A stretch of 64,000 bases of DNA from Pseudomonas piscis (GCF_009380155.1 NZ_WHUV01000001.1:124001-188000), one strand, 5' to 3'; numbered from the stretch's first letter, positions 1-10,742 are shown. Program-made: numbers and translations. The notes: generated from the sequence alone by a model not told the origin.

Positions 1-8
1 AAGGGGCA

Positions 9-31
9 TGGCGCCCCATTGCGGGGCGCCA
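9..31 (-). terminator. Hairpin after the ankyrin gene
   Basis: A perfect 9-bp inverted repeat (TGGCGCCCC / GGGGCGCCA) with a 5-base loop sits just past the stop codon of the leftward ankyrin-repeat gene. There is no good T-run on the minus strand, so it may be a weak terminator or a 3' mRNA-stabilising hairpin. Confidence 0.5.
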
Positions 32-37
32 CGTGTT

Positions 38-1951
38 TCAGCCTGCGGGCGCTGCCGGCACGAAGCGTTGCAGGACCTGGAGCATGTCCTCGCGTTTTTT
101 CCGGGCGATGGCCTCCAGCAGCAGGGCGTAGCCTTTTTTCTCGCAGCGCTGGCCGACATTCGGGTCGGCGCCTTTTTCCAGCAACAGGGTGAAGACCTCC
201 AGGGTGTCTTGCTGGCTGACGACGCGCGACGTGTCGTCGGCGGAGATCTTGTCGGCCAGTAAAGTCAGCAGGCTCTGCCCCATGGGCTGGTTGTAGCAGG
301 TACCCCCGCCATAGCTCAGGTTGAGGTTGGCACCGGCGTTGATCAACAGCTTCATGGCCGGATAGTTGTTGCCCCAGAAGGCCCGGTACAGAGCGGTTTC
401 CTGGTCTTTTGCGGTGCGCAGGTCCAGGTTCTGCGGGTGTTGCAGCAGCCAGGTGAAGCCCTTGAGGTTGCGCTCCTGCTCCGCCAGTTGCATCAGCGGA
501 GTGCGGCCTTGGTAATCCTGTTCGTCAATGGCGACCCCGGCTTGCAGCAGGAACTTCAAGCGTCCGCCCTGTTCGAGGTCGGGGTCATCCTTGAGGTCGC
601 GGCGCATGGCCAGCATGGCCAGGGTGCTCCAGCGATACTGGCCGCTGGTATGGGCGCCGTTGGCCAGCAACAGCCGGGCGATCTCCAGGTGCGGGGCATC
701 CAGGGCATGCAGCAGGGCGCTGCGGCCGTCCTCGGCCATGACTTCGCCGCTGACGCCACTGGCCAGCAGGCGCTTTACCTCGGCTTCGTCACCGGCGTCC
801 GCAGCGGCCACCAACGGCCAGAAGCCCTGGCACGCCTGTGGGTTGGCAGATTGCAGGCCCAGGCGCTGGAGCACCCGGGGCGGGATGCTCATCTGGCGTT
901 GCAGGCGCATGCCGCAATACAGCCGATAACCTTCGATGGCCCGGCCCTGGGGAATGTTGTCCAGGGGCCGCTGTTCGAACAGCGCCCAGTCCAGGTCGGC
1001 CAGGTTGAGGTAGGTCGGCATGCGCGACATGTCTCGGCGCAGCACCTCCACCAGCCAGCCGCGGGCGACCTTCAGCTGGCCGGCCTCGCTGGCCCAGTAG
1101 GCGATGTCGTTGAGCAGGCCGGGGTATTCGCTGTGGTCGGTGGCGATGCTGCGGTAGTCATGAACCGCGAAGAAGTCCTCCACCTGGCGGAGCCCCGGCC
1201 CTTTGTCCTTGGCCTTGCGCAATTGCGCGTGGAGTTGGCGGAACTGCTTCCAGACAGCGTCCGCGTCCGCTGGCGGGACATAGGCCTTGAGGGTGATCGG
1301 GCCACCGCCGCTGTCGAAAGGCCGGAACCACGGTGGAAACTTCTGCAGGGCTTGCAGCCATTGCTGTCCGGTTTCGTCGCTGATGGGCTGCAACGGCGTG
1401 AAGTCCATCTGCGTCAGGTCCTGGCGATGACTGATGGCCAGCAGCGTGCGCTGGGGATCGCGCTGGTCGATCAGCAGGTAGCGCTGGCTGAGGTTCCATT
1501 GCGGCGGCACCGAACAGTCGAAGTCCAGGGGCGTCAGGGTGATGCCGGTATCCAGGGTATTGCTGGGTGGCCAGTTGTCCGTGACCTGGATGTCATTGTC
1601 CGGCGACACGCAGTTGCGCAGATCTTCCGGGCTGAACAGCGCTATAGGCGGCGACTTGTAGATGCGCTGCCGGTAATCCAGGTCCTGGTAGGCGTTGAGG
1701 TAGAACAGCCCGCGATACTGGCTCAGCACGATCCGCGCCGGCAGCTTGGCCAGGCCCGGCAGCGGGAAGGGCTTGATCTGCAGGGTGGCCGTTTCCGGCT
1801 CGTCGAGGGCGAAGTGGCTGGACATCTCCCACCACTTGAATTTCGCCAGGTCGAATGCCTGGGCGACGGGGGCTGCGGCGAGCATCAGCAGCGCCAGGCC
1901 GATTCGACGAAGGCCGATATGCCTGGCGGTGCTGCCTGTGGATAGATTCAA
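38..1951 (-). CDS. Exported ankyrin-repeat protein
   Basis: A 637-residue protein that begins with a clear Sec signal peptide (RIGLALLMLAAAPVAQA, then mature FDLAKFK). The C-terminal part, about residues 385-630, holds several ankyrin repeats; LLLANGAHTSG, LLINAGANLNL and LLLEKGADPNV are the plainest. The long middle region (about 30-380) matches no family I recognise. The reading frame is open further upstream to 1996, but that would also need a TTG. I prefer the TTG at 1951 because an AGGGA ribosome site lies 8 bases before it and the signal peptide then sits at the N terminus. Ankyrin repeats bind proteins, so a periplasmic scaffold or inhibitor role is possible, but nothing shows the partner. 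It appears to be a single-gene unit. Confidence 0.75.
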   Translation of the reverse strand: MNLSTGSTARHIGLRRIGLALLMLAAAPVAQAFDLAKFKWWEMSSHFALDEPETATLQIKPFPLPGLAKLPARIVLSQYRGLFYLNAYQDLDYRQRIYKSPPIALFSPEDLRNCVSPDNDIQVTDNWPPSNTLDTGITLTPLDFDCSVPPQWNLSQRYLLIDQRDPQRTLLAISHRQDLTQMDFTPLQPISDETGQQWLQALQKFPPWFRPFDSGGGPITLKAYVPPADADAVWKQFRQLHAQLRKAKDKGPGLRQVEDFFAVHDYRSIATDHSEYPGLLNDIAYWASEAGQLKVARGWLVEVLRRDMSRMPTYLNLADLDWALFEQRPLDNIPQGRAIEGYRLYCGMRLQRQMSIPPRVLQRLGLQSANPQACQGFWPLVAAADAGDEAEVKRLLASGVSGEVMAEDGRSALLHALDAPHLEIARLLLANGAHTSGQYRWSTLAMLAMRRDLKDDPDLEQGGRLKFLLQAGVAIDEQDYQGRTPLMQLAEQERNLKGFTWLLQHPQNLDLRTAKDQETALYRAFWGNNYPAMKLLINAGANLNLSYGGGTCYNQPMGQSLLTLLADKISADDTSRVVSQQDTLEVFTLLLEKGADPNVGQRCEKKGYALLLEAIARKKREDMLQVLQRFVPAAPAG

Positions 1952-2022
1952 CGTTGCCGTCCCTTGCCGGTATGAAAGGCCGGCAATGTAATGCAATTGG
2001 CGCCTTCATGCCGGGGTTTGTG

Positions 2023-3015
2023 TCAGGGCCGGAACTGGCTCGGCGCCACGCCGCTCCAGCGGATGAAGGCATGGCGAAAGCTTGCGGTCTCGCTGAAGCC
2101 CAGGGCTTCGGCGATGCGGTAGATCGGCAACTGGTCTTCGCAGAGCATCTGCTTGGCTCGCTCGAAGCGCAGTTCGTCCAGCAGTTCCTGGTAGCTGCAG
2201 CCCAGGTCCTTGAGGTGCCGACGCAGGGTCCGGGCCGAGCAGTTCATCTGTTCCGCCAATCCGTCCAGGCCGGGAGCGGCGTCCAGCTGCGCCGCCAGCA
2301 ACTGGCGGATGCGCCCGAGCCAGGCCTGGCGTCCGGTGAACTCGGTGTTCTGCTTGCGACAGCGCTCGGCCATGGCCTGGTGGGTGATGGCATCCGCCAG
2401 GGGCAGCGGTTGGTCGAGCCAGCGCCGGTCGAAGGCGAAGGCATTGCTGGCGGCATCGAACTCTAGGGGGCAGTCGAAGCGTTCGCGATAACGAGCCTGG
2501 TAGTCCGGTGCCGGGTAGTCGAAGCGCGCGCCGATCAGCGGCAGCGGATGCCCCAGCAGGTCGTCGCAGATGACCTTCATCGAGACCAGGCAGAACTCGG
2601 TGTTGAACGCCGCCAGGGCCGGGCATTCGCGATAGTCGGCGGCCGTCAGCCAGATACGCGGTCCGTCGGCTTCCAGGGTCAGCTCGAAAAGTGTTCCCAT
2701 CAGCGCCGGATAGCGCAGCGCCAGGCGCAAAGCGTCACCTAAGGTGGCACTGGTGAGCAGCGCGTAGCCGAGCATGCCGTAGGACGACACATGCATGCGC
2801 CGGCCCAGTTCCAGGCCGATATCGCGCTGCAAGGCCACGGCATTGGCGCACACCAGCATCTCCTGGCTGGTGGTGATGCGGGTGTCGGCGCGGCTCAGGT
2901 CGGTGGGGTTTATACCGCTGCCGGCCAACAACGCGCCGCCGTCCTGACCCTGGTCCTTGAAGGTGTTGAGGATCAGGGAAACCGCATTGAGGGTGGTGAG
3001 GTGCGAGTGCAGCAT
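2023..3015 (-). CDS. AraC-family transcriptional regulator
   Basis: A 330-residue regulator. The N-terminal two thirds (about 1-215) resemble the arabinose-binding-like ligand domain of the OruR/ArgR-type AraC branch. The C terminus (about 230-330) has the two helix-turn-helix motifs of the family: LAEQMNCSARTLRRHLKDLG, then IYRIAEALGFSETASFRHAF, ending in the usual P(S/T)xFR. The start at 3015 is ATG with only a weak ribosome site. It lies between an exported ankyrin protein and a small exported protein, so the target cannot be read from context. Members of this branch control catabolic or virulence genes in response to small metabolites. Confident as to family, not as to regulon. Confidence 0.85.
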   Translation of the reverse strand: MLHSHLTTLNAVSLILNTFKDQGQDGGALLAGSGINPTDLSRADTRITTSQEMLVCANAVALQRDIGLELGRRMHVSSYGMLGYALLTSATLGDALRLALRYPALMGTLFELTLEADGPRIWLTAADYRECPALAAFNTEFCLVSMKVICDDLLGHPLPLIGARFDYPAPDYQARYRERFDCPLEFDAASNAFAFDRRWLDQPLPLADAITHQAMAERCRKQNTEFTGRQAWLGRIRQLLAAQLDAAPGLDGLAEQMNCSARTLRRHLKDLGCSYQELLDELRFERAKQMLCEDQLPIYRIAEALGFSETASFRHAFIRWSGVAPSQFRP

Positions 3016-3213
3016 GCGCAGATTCCGACCAGGGAAAGACCCTTGACCGGAGCAAGTTGCATGCCGCCTTCGACAGGACCTGCGGTTTTCCAGCCAGCGG
3101 CATGGGGCATTTCGGGCGTTGCGTGGTTAGTGACTTGGCGCTTTGATTGGTGCAACCTGCCTGTCATTCACCGCCGGAGGTGGCGGTGCAGCAACCTCGA
3201 TAAAGGATTATGT

Positions 3214-3759
3214 ATGACCCTCACTCCTGCGCGTTCCCTGCTCCTGGTGTCCGGCTTGCTCCTGAGTTCGCTGTGCCTGGCCGAGACTGGGCCAGGCAGC
3301 GAAAGCACCCTCAAGGACTCTGCCAAGTCAGCCGTCTCGTCAGCCATTTCGGCAGGCAAGAACCTCTTGGGTGGCGTCAGCGAAGGCGTGCTCGATGGTC
3401 GCCAATCGGCGCAAGGCGTCGACGGCGCCTCGATCATTTCCTCCCGCGAGCAAATGAAGGGCCGTGTCGACGTCCAGGTATTGAAGACCGAAGCCGTCGG
3501 CGACAGCTTCAACGTCACCCTGGGCTTCAAGAACAGCAGCGACAGCCAGTTGCGGCTGATCAACCTCAAGCAGACCGGTGCCCTGCTGGCGATCGACCAG
3601 GACGGTTATGCCAACAACCTGACTGTCAGCCTCGACAACCCGGATGAAGTCACCATCCCGGCCAAGGCGGCAGTGCGGCAGAAGTTCGTGTTCGAAGGGC
3701 CGATCGAGAGTTCGAGCTCGGTGCGGGTCTGGGGCCAGGATTACTCGGTCAAGAAGTAA
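3214..3759 (+). CDS. Exported protein of unknown function
   Basis: A 181-residue protein with a strong signal peptide (SLLLVSGLLLSSLCLA, cleaved before ETG). The mature part starts with a Ser/Ala/Lys-rich helix (about 28-50), followed by a compact region rich in beta strands (about 80-180, ending WGQDYSVKK) that looks like a small periplasmic immunoglobulin-like domain. I do not recognise the family. The frame is open upstream to 2791, but ATG 3214 is favoured: AAAGGA lies 7 bases before it and the signal peptide begins there. It diverges from the AraC gene and faces the asparaginase gene tail to tail. Confidence 0.75.
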   Translation: MTLTPARSLLLVSGLLLSSLCLAETGPGSESTLKDSAKSAVSSAISAGKNLLGGVSEGVLDGRQSAQGVDGASIISSREQMKGRVDVQVLKTEAVGDSFNVTLGFKNSSDSQLRLINLKQTGALLAIDQDGYANNLTVSLDNPDEVTIPAKAAVRQKFVFEGPIESSSSVRVWGQDYSVKK

Positions 3760-3786
3760 CCTGGCCGTCACCCTCTGTTCGTCATC

Positions 3787-3818
3787 GAGCCGGCAGCTAG
3801 CGCAGTAGCTACCGGCTC
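3787..3818. terminator. Hairpin between convergent genes
   Basis: A 13-bp inverted repeat with one mismatch (GAGCCGGCAGCTA / TAGCTACCGGCTC) and a 6-base loop lies between the converging exported-protein gene and the asparaginase gene. It lacks a long T-run but is placed to act as a two-way terminator. Confidence 0.5.
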
Positions 3819-3831
3819 CCGAGCCTGAGCT

Positions 3832-4836
3832 TCAGCTCAGCTCGCCACACAGGTCCAGTTCGACCAGGCGCCGTACCTCGGCGGCCGGCAACCCGGCGCC
3901 CAGCAGGGCATCGAGCTTGCCGAAGGCGGCTTCGCGGGTCATGCCGCCGCCGGACAGCACGCCCACGCCGCGCAGGCGGCTGCCGGCCTCGTAGATATCC
4001 AGCTCGACCCCGCCTTCATGGCACTGGGTTACCGCCACTACGACGATGCCCTGGTCCTGGGCGCGCTTGAGGCTGGCCAGGAACGCCGGGTTGTCGCTGG
4101 GGCCGGTGCCGCTGCCGAAGCACTCCAGCACCAGGCCCTGGATGCCGCTGGCGAGCACGCCATCGAGTACTTCGGCGCCGATACCGGGGAACAGTGGCAG
4201 CACGCCGACCTTGGCCGGCTGCCGGGCCTGGCGGTAGCCCAGGCTTGGCGGGATGGCCTCGACCTGGGTGCCGCCACCCTTGCGCCGCAAGGCGGCGAAC
4301 GGGTGCCGGCCGAAGCTGCGGATCTTCGCGCAGCGGGTCGGTGCCAGCAGCTCGCCATGGAAGTACAACTGCACGCCGGGCGCCAGGCCACGGCCGAGAG
4401 CCAGCAGGGCGCCGCTGAGGTTTTCCCAGGCATCGCTGTCGGGCACGCCGGCCGGCAGCATCGAACCGGTGAACAGCACCCGTGCCGGCAGGCCCAGCAA
4501 CTGGAAGCTCATGGCCGCGGCGCTGTAGGCCAGGGTGTCGGTGCCATGCAGGATCAGCACGCTGTCGCAGCCCTCGCTCTCGACGGCCTCGACCACCGCT
4601 TCGCGCAGGCGCTGCCAGTACTCGGGGGTCATGTTGGCGCTGTCGATCAGCGGCGCCATTTCACGAAAGCGCCAGGCCGGTACCGGCAGGTCGGGACGGG
4701 TGTCGAGGTAGTCGCGCATCCGGGCTTCGAAGCCGGACGCCGGGGCCAGCCCGTCGGCACTGGCCTGCATGCCGATGGTGCCACCGGTGTAGAGCACCAT
4801 GACGTGCTGGGCGGCAGGGTAGGTCGAAGGGTTCAT
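3832..4836 (-). CDS. ansA: L-asparaginase, type I (cytoplasmic)
   Basis: Hydrolyses L-asparagine to aspartate and ammonia. The 334-residue protein has the two family signatures: YTGGTIGM near residue 15 (nucleophilic threonine) and HGTDTLAYSA near residue 95 (second catalytic threonine with its Asp). There is no signal peptide, which fits the cytoplasmic type I form rather than the periplasmic AnsB type. The frame is open to 4890, but ATG 4836 is preferred since GGAG lies 8-11 bases before it and the conserved fold starts soon after. The next gene upstream on the same strand is an amino-acid symporter, with a REP palindrome between them. The nearby aspartase would take the product on to fumarate. 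Confidence 0.9.
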   Translation of the reverse strand: MNPSTYPAAQHVMVLYTGGTIGMQASADGLAPASGFEARMRDYLDTRPDLPVPAWRFREMAPLIDSANMTPEYWQRLREAVVEAVESEGCDSVLILHGTDTLAYSAAAMSFQLLGLPARVLFTGSMLPAGVPDSDAWENLSGALLALGRGLAPGVQLYFHGELLAPTRCAKIRSFGRHPFAALRRKGGGTQVEAIPPSLGYRQARQPAKVGVLPLFPGIGAEVLDGVLASGIQGLVLECFGSGTGPSDNPAFLASLKRAQDQGIVVVAVTQCHEGGVELDIYEAGSRLRGVGVLSGGGMTREAAFGKLDALLGAGLPAAEVRRLVELDLCGELS

Positions 4837-4862
4837 GGGATTCTCCGAAACGGTGAGTTCTT

Positions 4863-4888
4863 GTGGGAGCGGGCAAGCCCGCTCGCAC
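4863..4888. repeat. REP palindrome
   Basis: GTGGGAGCGGGC, a short AA loop, then GCCCGCTCGCAC: a near-perfect hairpin of the common Pseudomonas REP type. It lies between the symporter gene and the asparaginase gene, just upstream of the asparaginase ribosome site. Confidence 0.75.
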
Positions 4889-4940
4889 ATTTATCGAACT
4901 GTAACCGACGGGTGCAGAGGATGCGCCCGTCGTTCACCCG

Positions 4941-6380
4941 TCAGCGTTGCGCTGTGGGCGCGCCTTGCGGCTCGGCCTGGGCGGCGGCCGCAGGTTCGGC
5001 GGGCCAGGCCTTCAGGTCCAGGTCCAGGTCGGCGAATTTGCGCGAGTCGAACACAGGCTGGTCGACGCCGGCGCGGCGCTGCTCGTCGTAGTCGCGCATC
5101 ACGCGCATGCCGACCTTGAACAGCATGGCCAGGGCCACCAGGTTGACGAAGGCCAGGCAGGTCATGGTGATGTCGGCGAAGGCGAACACGGTCGACAGGT
5201 CCTGCATCGAACCCCATACCACCAGCGCCAGCACCAGGCCGCGGAACAGCATCAGCACGGTGCGGTTGCGGGTGAGGAACTGCAGGCTGTTCTCGCCCAG
5301 GTAGTAGTTGTAGAGGATGCAGGTGAAGACGAACAGCGACAGCGCGACGCTGACGAACAGGCGACCCCAGTCACCGACCACGGCAGCCAGCGAGTTCTGG
5401 GTCAGGACGATGCCGTCGCCTTCGAAGCCCGGGGTGTAGAAGCCCGACAGCAGGATCAGCAGTGCGGTGCAGGTGCAGATCACGAAGGTGTCGAGGAACA
5501 CGCTGAAGGCCTGGACCACGCCCTGGGCGCCCGGGTGCTGCACGGCGGCCACGGCGGCGACGTTCGGCGCACTGCCCAGGCCCGCTTCGTTGGCGAACAC
5601 GCCACGCTTCACGCCCATGACGATGGCGCTGCCGAGCAGGCCGCCGAAGGCCGGGTCGAGGCCGAAGGCGCTCTTGATGATGGTCTCCAGCATGGCCGGC
5701 ACTTGTTCGATCTGGGTGCCGATCACGTACAGGGTCACGGCGATGTAGGCCAGGGTCTTGATCGGGACCAGCAGGTCGGACACCGCGGCGATGCGCTTGA
5801 TGCCGCCGATGAAGGTGATGGCCAGCAGCAGCGCCAGGACGATGCCGGTGTGGCTAGGGTCGAAGGCAAAGGCGTCCTGCAGCGAGTGGGTCACGGTGTA
5901 GGACTGCAGGCCGATGAAGGCGAAGCCGTAGGTGACCAGCAGCAGGATGGAGAACACCACCGCCATGCCTTTGAGCTTCAGGCCGTGCTGGATGTAGTAG
6001 GCCGGGCCGCCGCGGTACAGGCCGTCGCCGTCGGCGCGCTTGTAGACCTGGGCCAGGGTGCATTCGAAGAAGCTGCTGGACATGCCCACCAGTGCGGTCA
6101 CCCACATCCAGAACACGGCGCCCGGACCGCCCAGGGTCACGGCGATGCCGACGCCCGCGATGTTGCCTGCGCCCACCCGGCCGGCGAGGCTGAGCATCAG
6201 CGCCTGGAACGAGCTGAGCTGGCCGCCGCTGCTTTTCAGGCTGTCGCGGAACACCGCGAACATATGGAGGAAGTGGCGCAATTGAACGAAACGCGAGCGG
6301 ATCGTGAAGTAGCCGCCGAGCCCGACAATGAGCACGATCAGCACTTTCCCTGAGAGGAAGTCGTTGATGACTTCGAGCAT
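4941..6380 (-). CDS. Alanine/glycine:cation (Na+ or H+) symporter, AGCS family
   Basis: A 479-residue inner-membrane symporter with about 10-11 hydrophobic segments. Family marks include GRVGAGNIAGVGIAVTLGGP near residues 65-85, GPAYYIQHGL near 125, and the conserved stretch around GVFANEAGLGSAPNVAA near residue 260. Members bring alanine, glycine or related amino acids into the cell with Na+ or H+. The ATG at 6380 has a GAGGAA ribosome site 8 bases upstream. It precedes the asparaginase gene on the same strand, so the two may act together in amino-acid use; a REP palindrome separates them. The exact substrate cannot be read from sequence. Confidence 0.9.
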   Translation of the reverse strand: MLEVINDFLSGKVLIVLIVGLGGYFTIRSRFVQLRHFLHMFAVFRDSLKSSGGQLSSFQALMLSLAGRVGAGNIAGVGIAVTLGGPGAVFWMWVTALVGMSSSFFECTLAQVYKRADGDGLYRGGPAYYIQHGLKLKGMAVVFSILLLVTYGFAFIGLQSYTVTHSLQDAFAFDPSHTGIVLALLLAITFIGGIKRIAAVSDLLVPIKTLAYIAVTLYVIGTQIEQVPAMLETIIKSAFGLDPAFGGLLGSAIVMGVKRGVFANEAGLGSAPNVAAVAAVQHPGAQGVVQAFSVFLDTFVICTCTALLILLSGFYTPGFEGDGIVLTQNSLAAVVGDWGRLFVSVALSLFVFTCILYNYYLGENSLQFLTRNRTVLMLFRGLVLALVVWGSMQDLSTVFAFADITMTCLAFVNLVALAMLFKVGMRVMRDYDEQRRAGVDQPVFDSRKFADLDLDLKAWPAEPAAAAQAEPQGAPTAQR

Positions 6381-6901
6381 GGAGTATTCCTCGCTGTTTT
6401 TTGTGTAGGCAAAAGCAGAGTGGACAGAAACACCTTGTTACACCGCTGATTGCACGCACGGCAAAGCGGTGGGGCGAGTGTTCGTCCCGGTTCTCTATTC
6501 GCGGGTTGTTATTAGTTCGGGTTTCCCGTGGGTTGGAGCCTCGTTACCGACGGCTGTCCACGCGAAGAGGGGGCGCACTATACCGGTGCGAGGGCTTGCC
6601 GTCTGCATATAGCGCGTCGAACCGAGGAACGGCAGGAGGGCGGGAGGCTGAATCGGTTCTTGTAGCGGCGGGCTTGGCCTGGCCTGCAGAAGCCCGGGAC
6701 AGGGCCCTCTGGCGGCTGACGGAGCGGTCACGGTCGTCGGTCGCGTGAGCTTTGAAAAGGCGACAGAAGGGCGATTTTTGTGCTGTTTTAGCGATTGTTT
6801 ACCGATTTTGTTCCGGTGCTTGCCAAGGCGTCGGTTACTTGTCGAGCCAGGTTGGGGGCGGGATACGGCTGATCAATAGTTCCATGTTCATGGTCGCAGC
6901 T
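6381..6901. other. Non-coding stretch upstream of the symporter gene
   Basis: About 520 bases with no convincing gene. It should hold the promoter of the leftward symporter gene; a TATAGT box on the minus strand at 6578-6583 is one candidate -10. An open frame from 6752 into 7069 has poor codon bias and a cysteine-rich, unlikely protein, so I leave it out. Confidence 0.5.
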
Positions 6902-7627
6902 TCAGGCCGGGAATTGTTCGAGGTGCTCTTGCACCCACTGCACCAGGCGTTCGTCCAGCTGGGGCAGGTGTTGGCGATAGGCGTCCTGGCAGGCGCAGAA
7001 CCCTGGGTCCTGGTTGATCAGGTTCGTCAATTCGATTGGGGCTGTTGCGGGCATGTGTACAGCGCGTAGGTGGTCTTGGCGCTGGCTGGCCTGCTCCAGG
7101 CTATCGGCGAGGGCATGTTGTTGGAGCTGGCGAAATTGGGCGAGGGCTTCGGGCAGGTGGAAGTGCAGGGCGCTATCGAAGCCTTCCCAGCTTTCGTAGG
7201 CCAGCCACTCGTGGAGCACCATGAAGCAGCGCAGTGCTGGAGGCAGTTGCGCCAGCTGGTCGAAGTCCAGCCAGTACTGGCGGGGCAATGCCTGGGCGGT
7301 TTCGATGGCCTGGGCGATCAGGTCCACGGCCTGGCCCGGGTCCCGATGATGCTTGCGCAGGATGCGCTGGGTCAGGGTGAAGCGCGCTTCTTCTATAGCG
7401 TGCAGGGCGCGGCTCAGGTCGTAACCGGTGTTGAGCAGTTGTTCCCTGGCTTGCTCGGGGGGCAGGCCGGATTTGTCTACCAGCACCTGCAACAGCTCGG
7501 ACTTGTAGAGCTCGGCGGCTTGTTGAGGGTTGCCTGCACAGCGGGCGAGCAGGGCTTGGGCGTGACGCAGGCCGATGGGGAGCAGGGCGCGTAGCTGTTG
7601 CAGGGCCTGGGTGGAGGTCGGGTCCAT
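6902..7627 (-). CDS. Protein of unknown function
   Basis: A 241-residue soluble protein, Gln/Leu/Ala-rich and largely helical. Two short segments (about residues 15-45 and 50-75, including LLNTGYDLSRALHAIEEA) resemble UBA-like three-helix bundles, as found in several Pseudomonas proteins without known role. I recognise no catalytic motif. The C-terminal end has a CxC (FCACQDAY). The frame is open upstream to 7903, but that part reads like non-coding DNA; ATG 7627 with GAGG 11 bases before it is preferred. It lies downstream of the aspartase gene on the same strand, with the aspartase terminator between them. Confidence 0.65.
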   Translation of the reverse strand: MDPTSTQALQQLRALLPIGLRHAQALLARCAGNPQQAAELYKSELLQVLVDKSGLPPEQAREQLLNTGYDLSRALHAIEEARFTLTQRILRKHHRDPGQAVDLIAQAIETAQALPRQYWLDFDQLAQLPPALRCFMVLHEWLAYESWEGFDSALHFHLPEALAQFRQLQQHALADSLEQASQRQDHLRAVHMPATAPIELTNLINQDPGFCACQDAYRQHLPQLDERLVQWVQEHLEQFPA

Positions 7628-7865
7628 CGACTGTGCTGCCTCGGGGGTGGAGCGGCGGATTATCCACCGTGTTGGCCGATTGTGCTTGGTCAAAACCTGG
7701 ATCGGTGGCCGTCGCCGCATGCGCGCAGCGTTCTTGCCGAGGGAATCGCGGTACCTGGTTTGCGGCCACTGCGGTGCCGTTCGCAGCCTCGCGCGCTTGG
7801 CAGCGGCTACAGGATCGAGGCACGGTTGGGGGCGGGCGAGTGCCGTGGCAGGGAAAATCCCAGGC
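7628..7865. other. Non-coding stretch between aspA and the unknown gene
   Basis: No gene is supported here. With the aspA terminator just to its right, the gap before aspA is 340 bases long. It should hold the promoter of the leftward unknown gene. I see no clear operator. Confidence 0.4.
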
Positions 7866-7900
7866 AAAAAAAAGGGCCTGGAGACGAATCTCCAAGCCCT
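7866..7900 (-). terminator. Rho-independent terminator of aspA
   Basis: Read on the minus strand, a 12-bp stem with one mismatch (AGGGCTTGGAGA / TCTCCAGGCCCT) with a 4-base TTCG loop is followed by a run of eight T residues. It lies about 70 bases past the aspA stop codon. Confidence 0.85.
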
Positions 7901-7967
7901 CAAAAGGTGAGAGGTGTCTAGTCCCTCAACCTGGTGAGCGGTGTTGCATGTTTCGGTGTCGCAGCGG

Positions 7968-9392
<1,425 letters not shown>

Positions 9393-9573
9393 GACGGAAA
9401 TCATCTCGGTAGGGACCCGGTCAGTGCCGGGAGCGCTGCGAATCCTAGGGCTAAGGGAAATTTTGGGCCAATGCTGTTAAACACTGGCCTATGCATATTC
9501 GGCATAATGCCCGTGTGACGCCGCGTTGCCGGCAAGCGTGTGACCTAAAATGGTGCGTGTCCGGGAGGACGTG
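9393..9573. promoter_or_regulatory. Shared promoter region of aspA and the LysR gene
   Basis: A 181-bp gap between two diverging genes. It contains a direct repeat CGTGTGAC at 9512-9519 and 9537-9544 and an imperfect AT-rich dyad around ATGCATATTCGGCATAAT near 9490. A LysR protein would be expected to bind here, but I cannot assign its site with certainty. Confidence 0.45.
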
Positions 9574-10491
9574 ATGAATCTGGAAAGCAAATGGCTCGAG
9601 GACTTCAGTGCCCTGGCCGCCACCCGTAGCTTCTCGCAGGCCGCCGAGCGCCGCTTCGTGACCCAGCCAGCGTTCAGCCGGCGCATCCGCAGCCTGGAGG
9701 CCGCCCTGGGCCTGACCTTGGTCAATCGCTCGCGCACGCCGGTGGAGCTTACGGCCGCCGGCCAACTGTTCCTGGTGACGGCGCGCACTGTGGTCGAGCA
9801 GCTCGGCGAGGTAGTGCGCCATTTGCACCACCTGGAAGGCGGGCAGGGCGAGGTGATGCAGGTGGCGGCGGCCCACTCCCTGGCCCTGGGCTTCTTCCCG
9901 CGCTGGATCGCGCAACTGCGCAACGAGGGCCTGAACATTGCCACTCGGCTGGTGGCGACCAACGTCGGCGATGCGGTGCACGCCCTGCGTGAAGGCGGCT
10001 GCGACCTGATGCTGGCTTTCTATGACCCGGATGCAGCCTTGCAGATGGATTCGGAAATCTTCCCTTCGCTGCACCTGGGGCACACCGAGATGCTTCCGGT
10101 CTGCGCCGCCGACGCCCAGGGCAAGCCGCTGTTCGACCTGGAGGGCGAAGCCAGCGTGCCGTTGCTGGCCTACAGCGCGGGGGCCTTCCTCGGGCGTTCG
10201 GTCAATCTGCTGCTGCGCCAGCGCAACCTGCGTTTCACTACCGTTTATGAGACCGCCATGGCCGATAGCCTCAAGAGCATGGCCCTGGAAGGCCTGGGCA
10301 TCGCCTGGGTCCCCCAGTTGAGCGTGCGCGCCGAGCTGGCCCGGGGCGAGCTGGTGGTGTGCGGTGGTGCGCAATGGCACGTGCCGCTGGAGATCCGCCT
10401 GTACCGCTGCGCCCTGGTGCGCAAGGCCAACGTGCGCCTGCTGTGGCGCAAGCTCGAGAGCGCTGCGGGGCAGGGCACGAGCAACCCATGA
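9574..10491 (+). CDS. LysR-family transcriptional regulator
   Basis: A 305-residue regulator. The N-terminal winged helix-turn-helix is plain (FSALAATRSFSQAAERRFV, then QPAFSRRIRSLE, residues about 8-50). A substrate-binding domain follows (about 90-290). ATG 9574 is chosen over the upstream frame start since GGGAGG lies 7-12 bases before it. The domain arrangement resembles the HypT/YjiE branch of LysR proteins. Its divergent position next to aspA suggests control of aspartase or related nitrogen metabolism, but that is inference. Confidence 0.88.
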   Translation: MNLESKWLEDFSALAATRSFSQAAERRFVTQPAFSRRIRSLEAALGLTLVNRSRTPVELTAAGQLFLVTARTVVEQLGEVVRHLHHLEGGQGEVMQVAAAHSLALGFFPRWIAQLRNEGLNIATRLVATNVGDAVHALREGGCDLMLAFYDPDAALQMDSEIFPSLHLGHTEMLPVCAADAQGKPLFDLEGEASVPLLAYSAGAFLGRSVNLLLRQRNLRFTTVYETAMADSLKSMALEGLGIAWVPQLSVRAELARGELVVCGGAQWHVPLEIRLYRCALVRKANVRLLWRKLESAAGQGTSNP

Positions 10492-10717
10492 CCTTGACCT
10501 GGCGAGCCTGCGACAAGGCCCGCAGGGCCTTCAGGCAGGTGGCCGGCTGGACCTTTTCTGCGGTCGCTGCGCGCCCTTGCGCAGCCTGCGGCAGCCGCTA
10601 CGAGAAACCGCCAAGGCCGCAGGGATTTCCAATGCGGGCCGGCTGACTTCAAAGTCAATAAAACCGGGGCTTTGGGCAAAAAAGGCCAGGGTGTCGCAGG
10701 TGGTCGGTGAGCGTGCG
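10492..10717. other. Non-coding stretch before the purE leader
   Basis: No gene is supported. It contains GC-rich palindromic fragments, including CTGCGGCAGCCGCTAC near 10587, that look like decayed REP sequence. It may hold the terminator of the LysR gene, but no clear T-run hairpin is visible. Confidence 0.4.
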
Positions 10718-10736
10718 TTGCGAACATTTTTTTGGG

Positions 10737-10742
10737 TATACT
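10737..10742 (+). promoter_or_regulatory. Candidate -10 box for purEK
   Basis: TATACT, close to the sigma-70 consensus, in an AT-rich patch after TTGCGA (10718-10723). The 13-base gap to TTGCGA is too short for a standard -35, so the true -35 may be degenerate. It would start a short leader that runs into the hairpin at 10780. Confidence 0.45.
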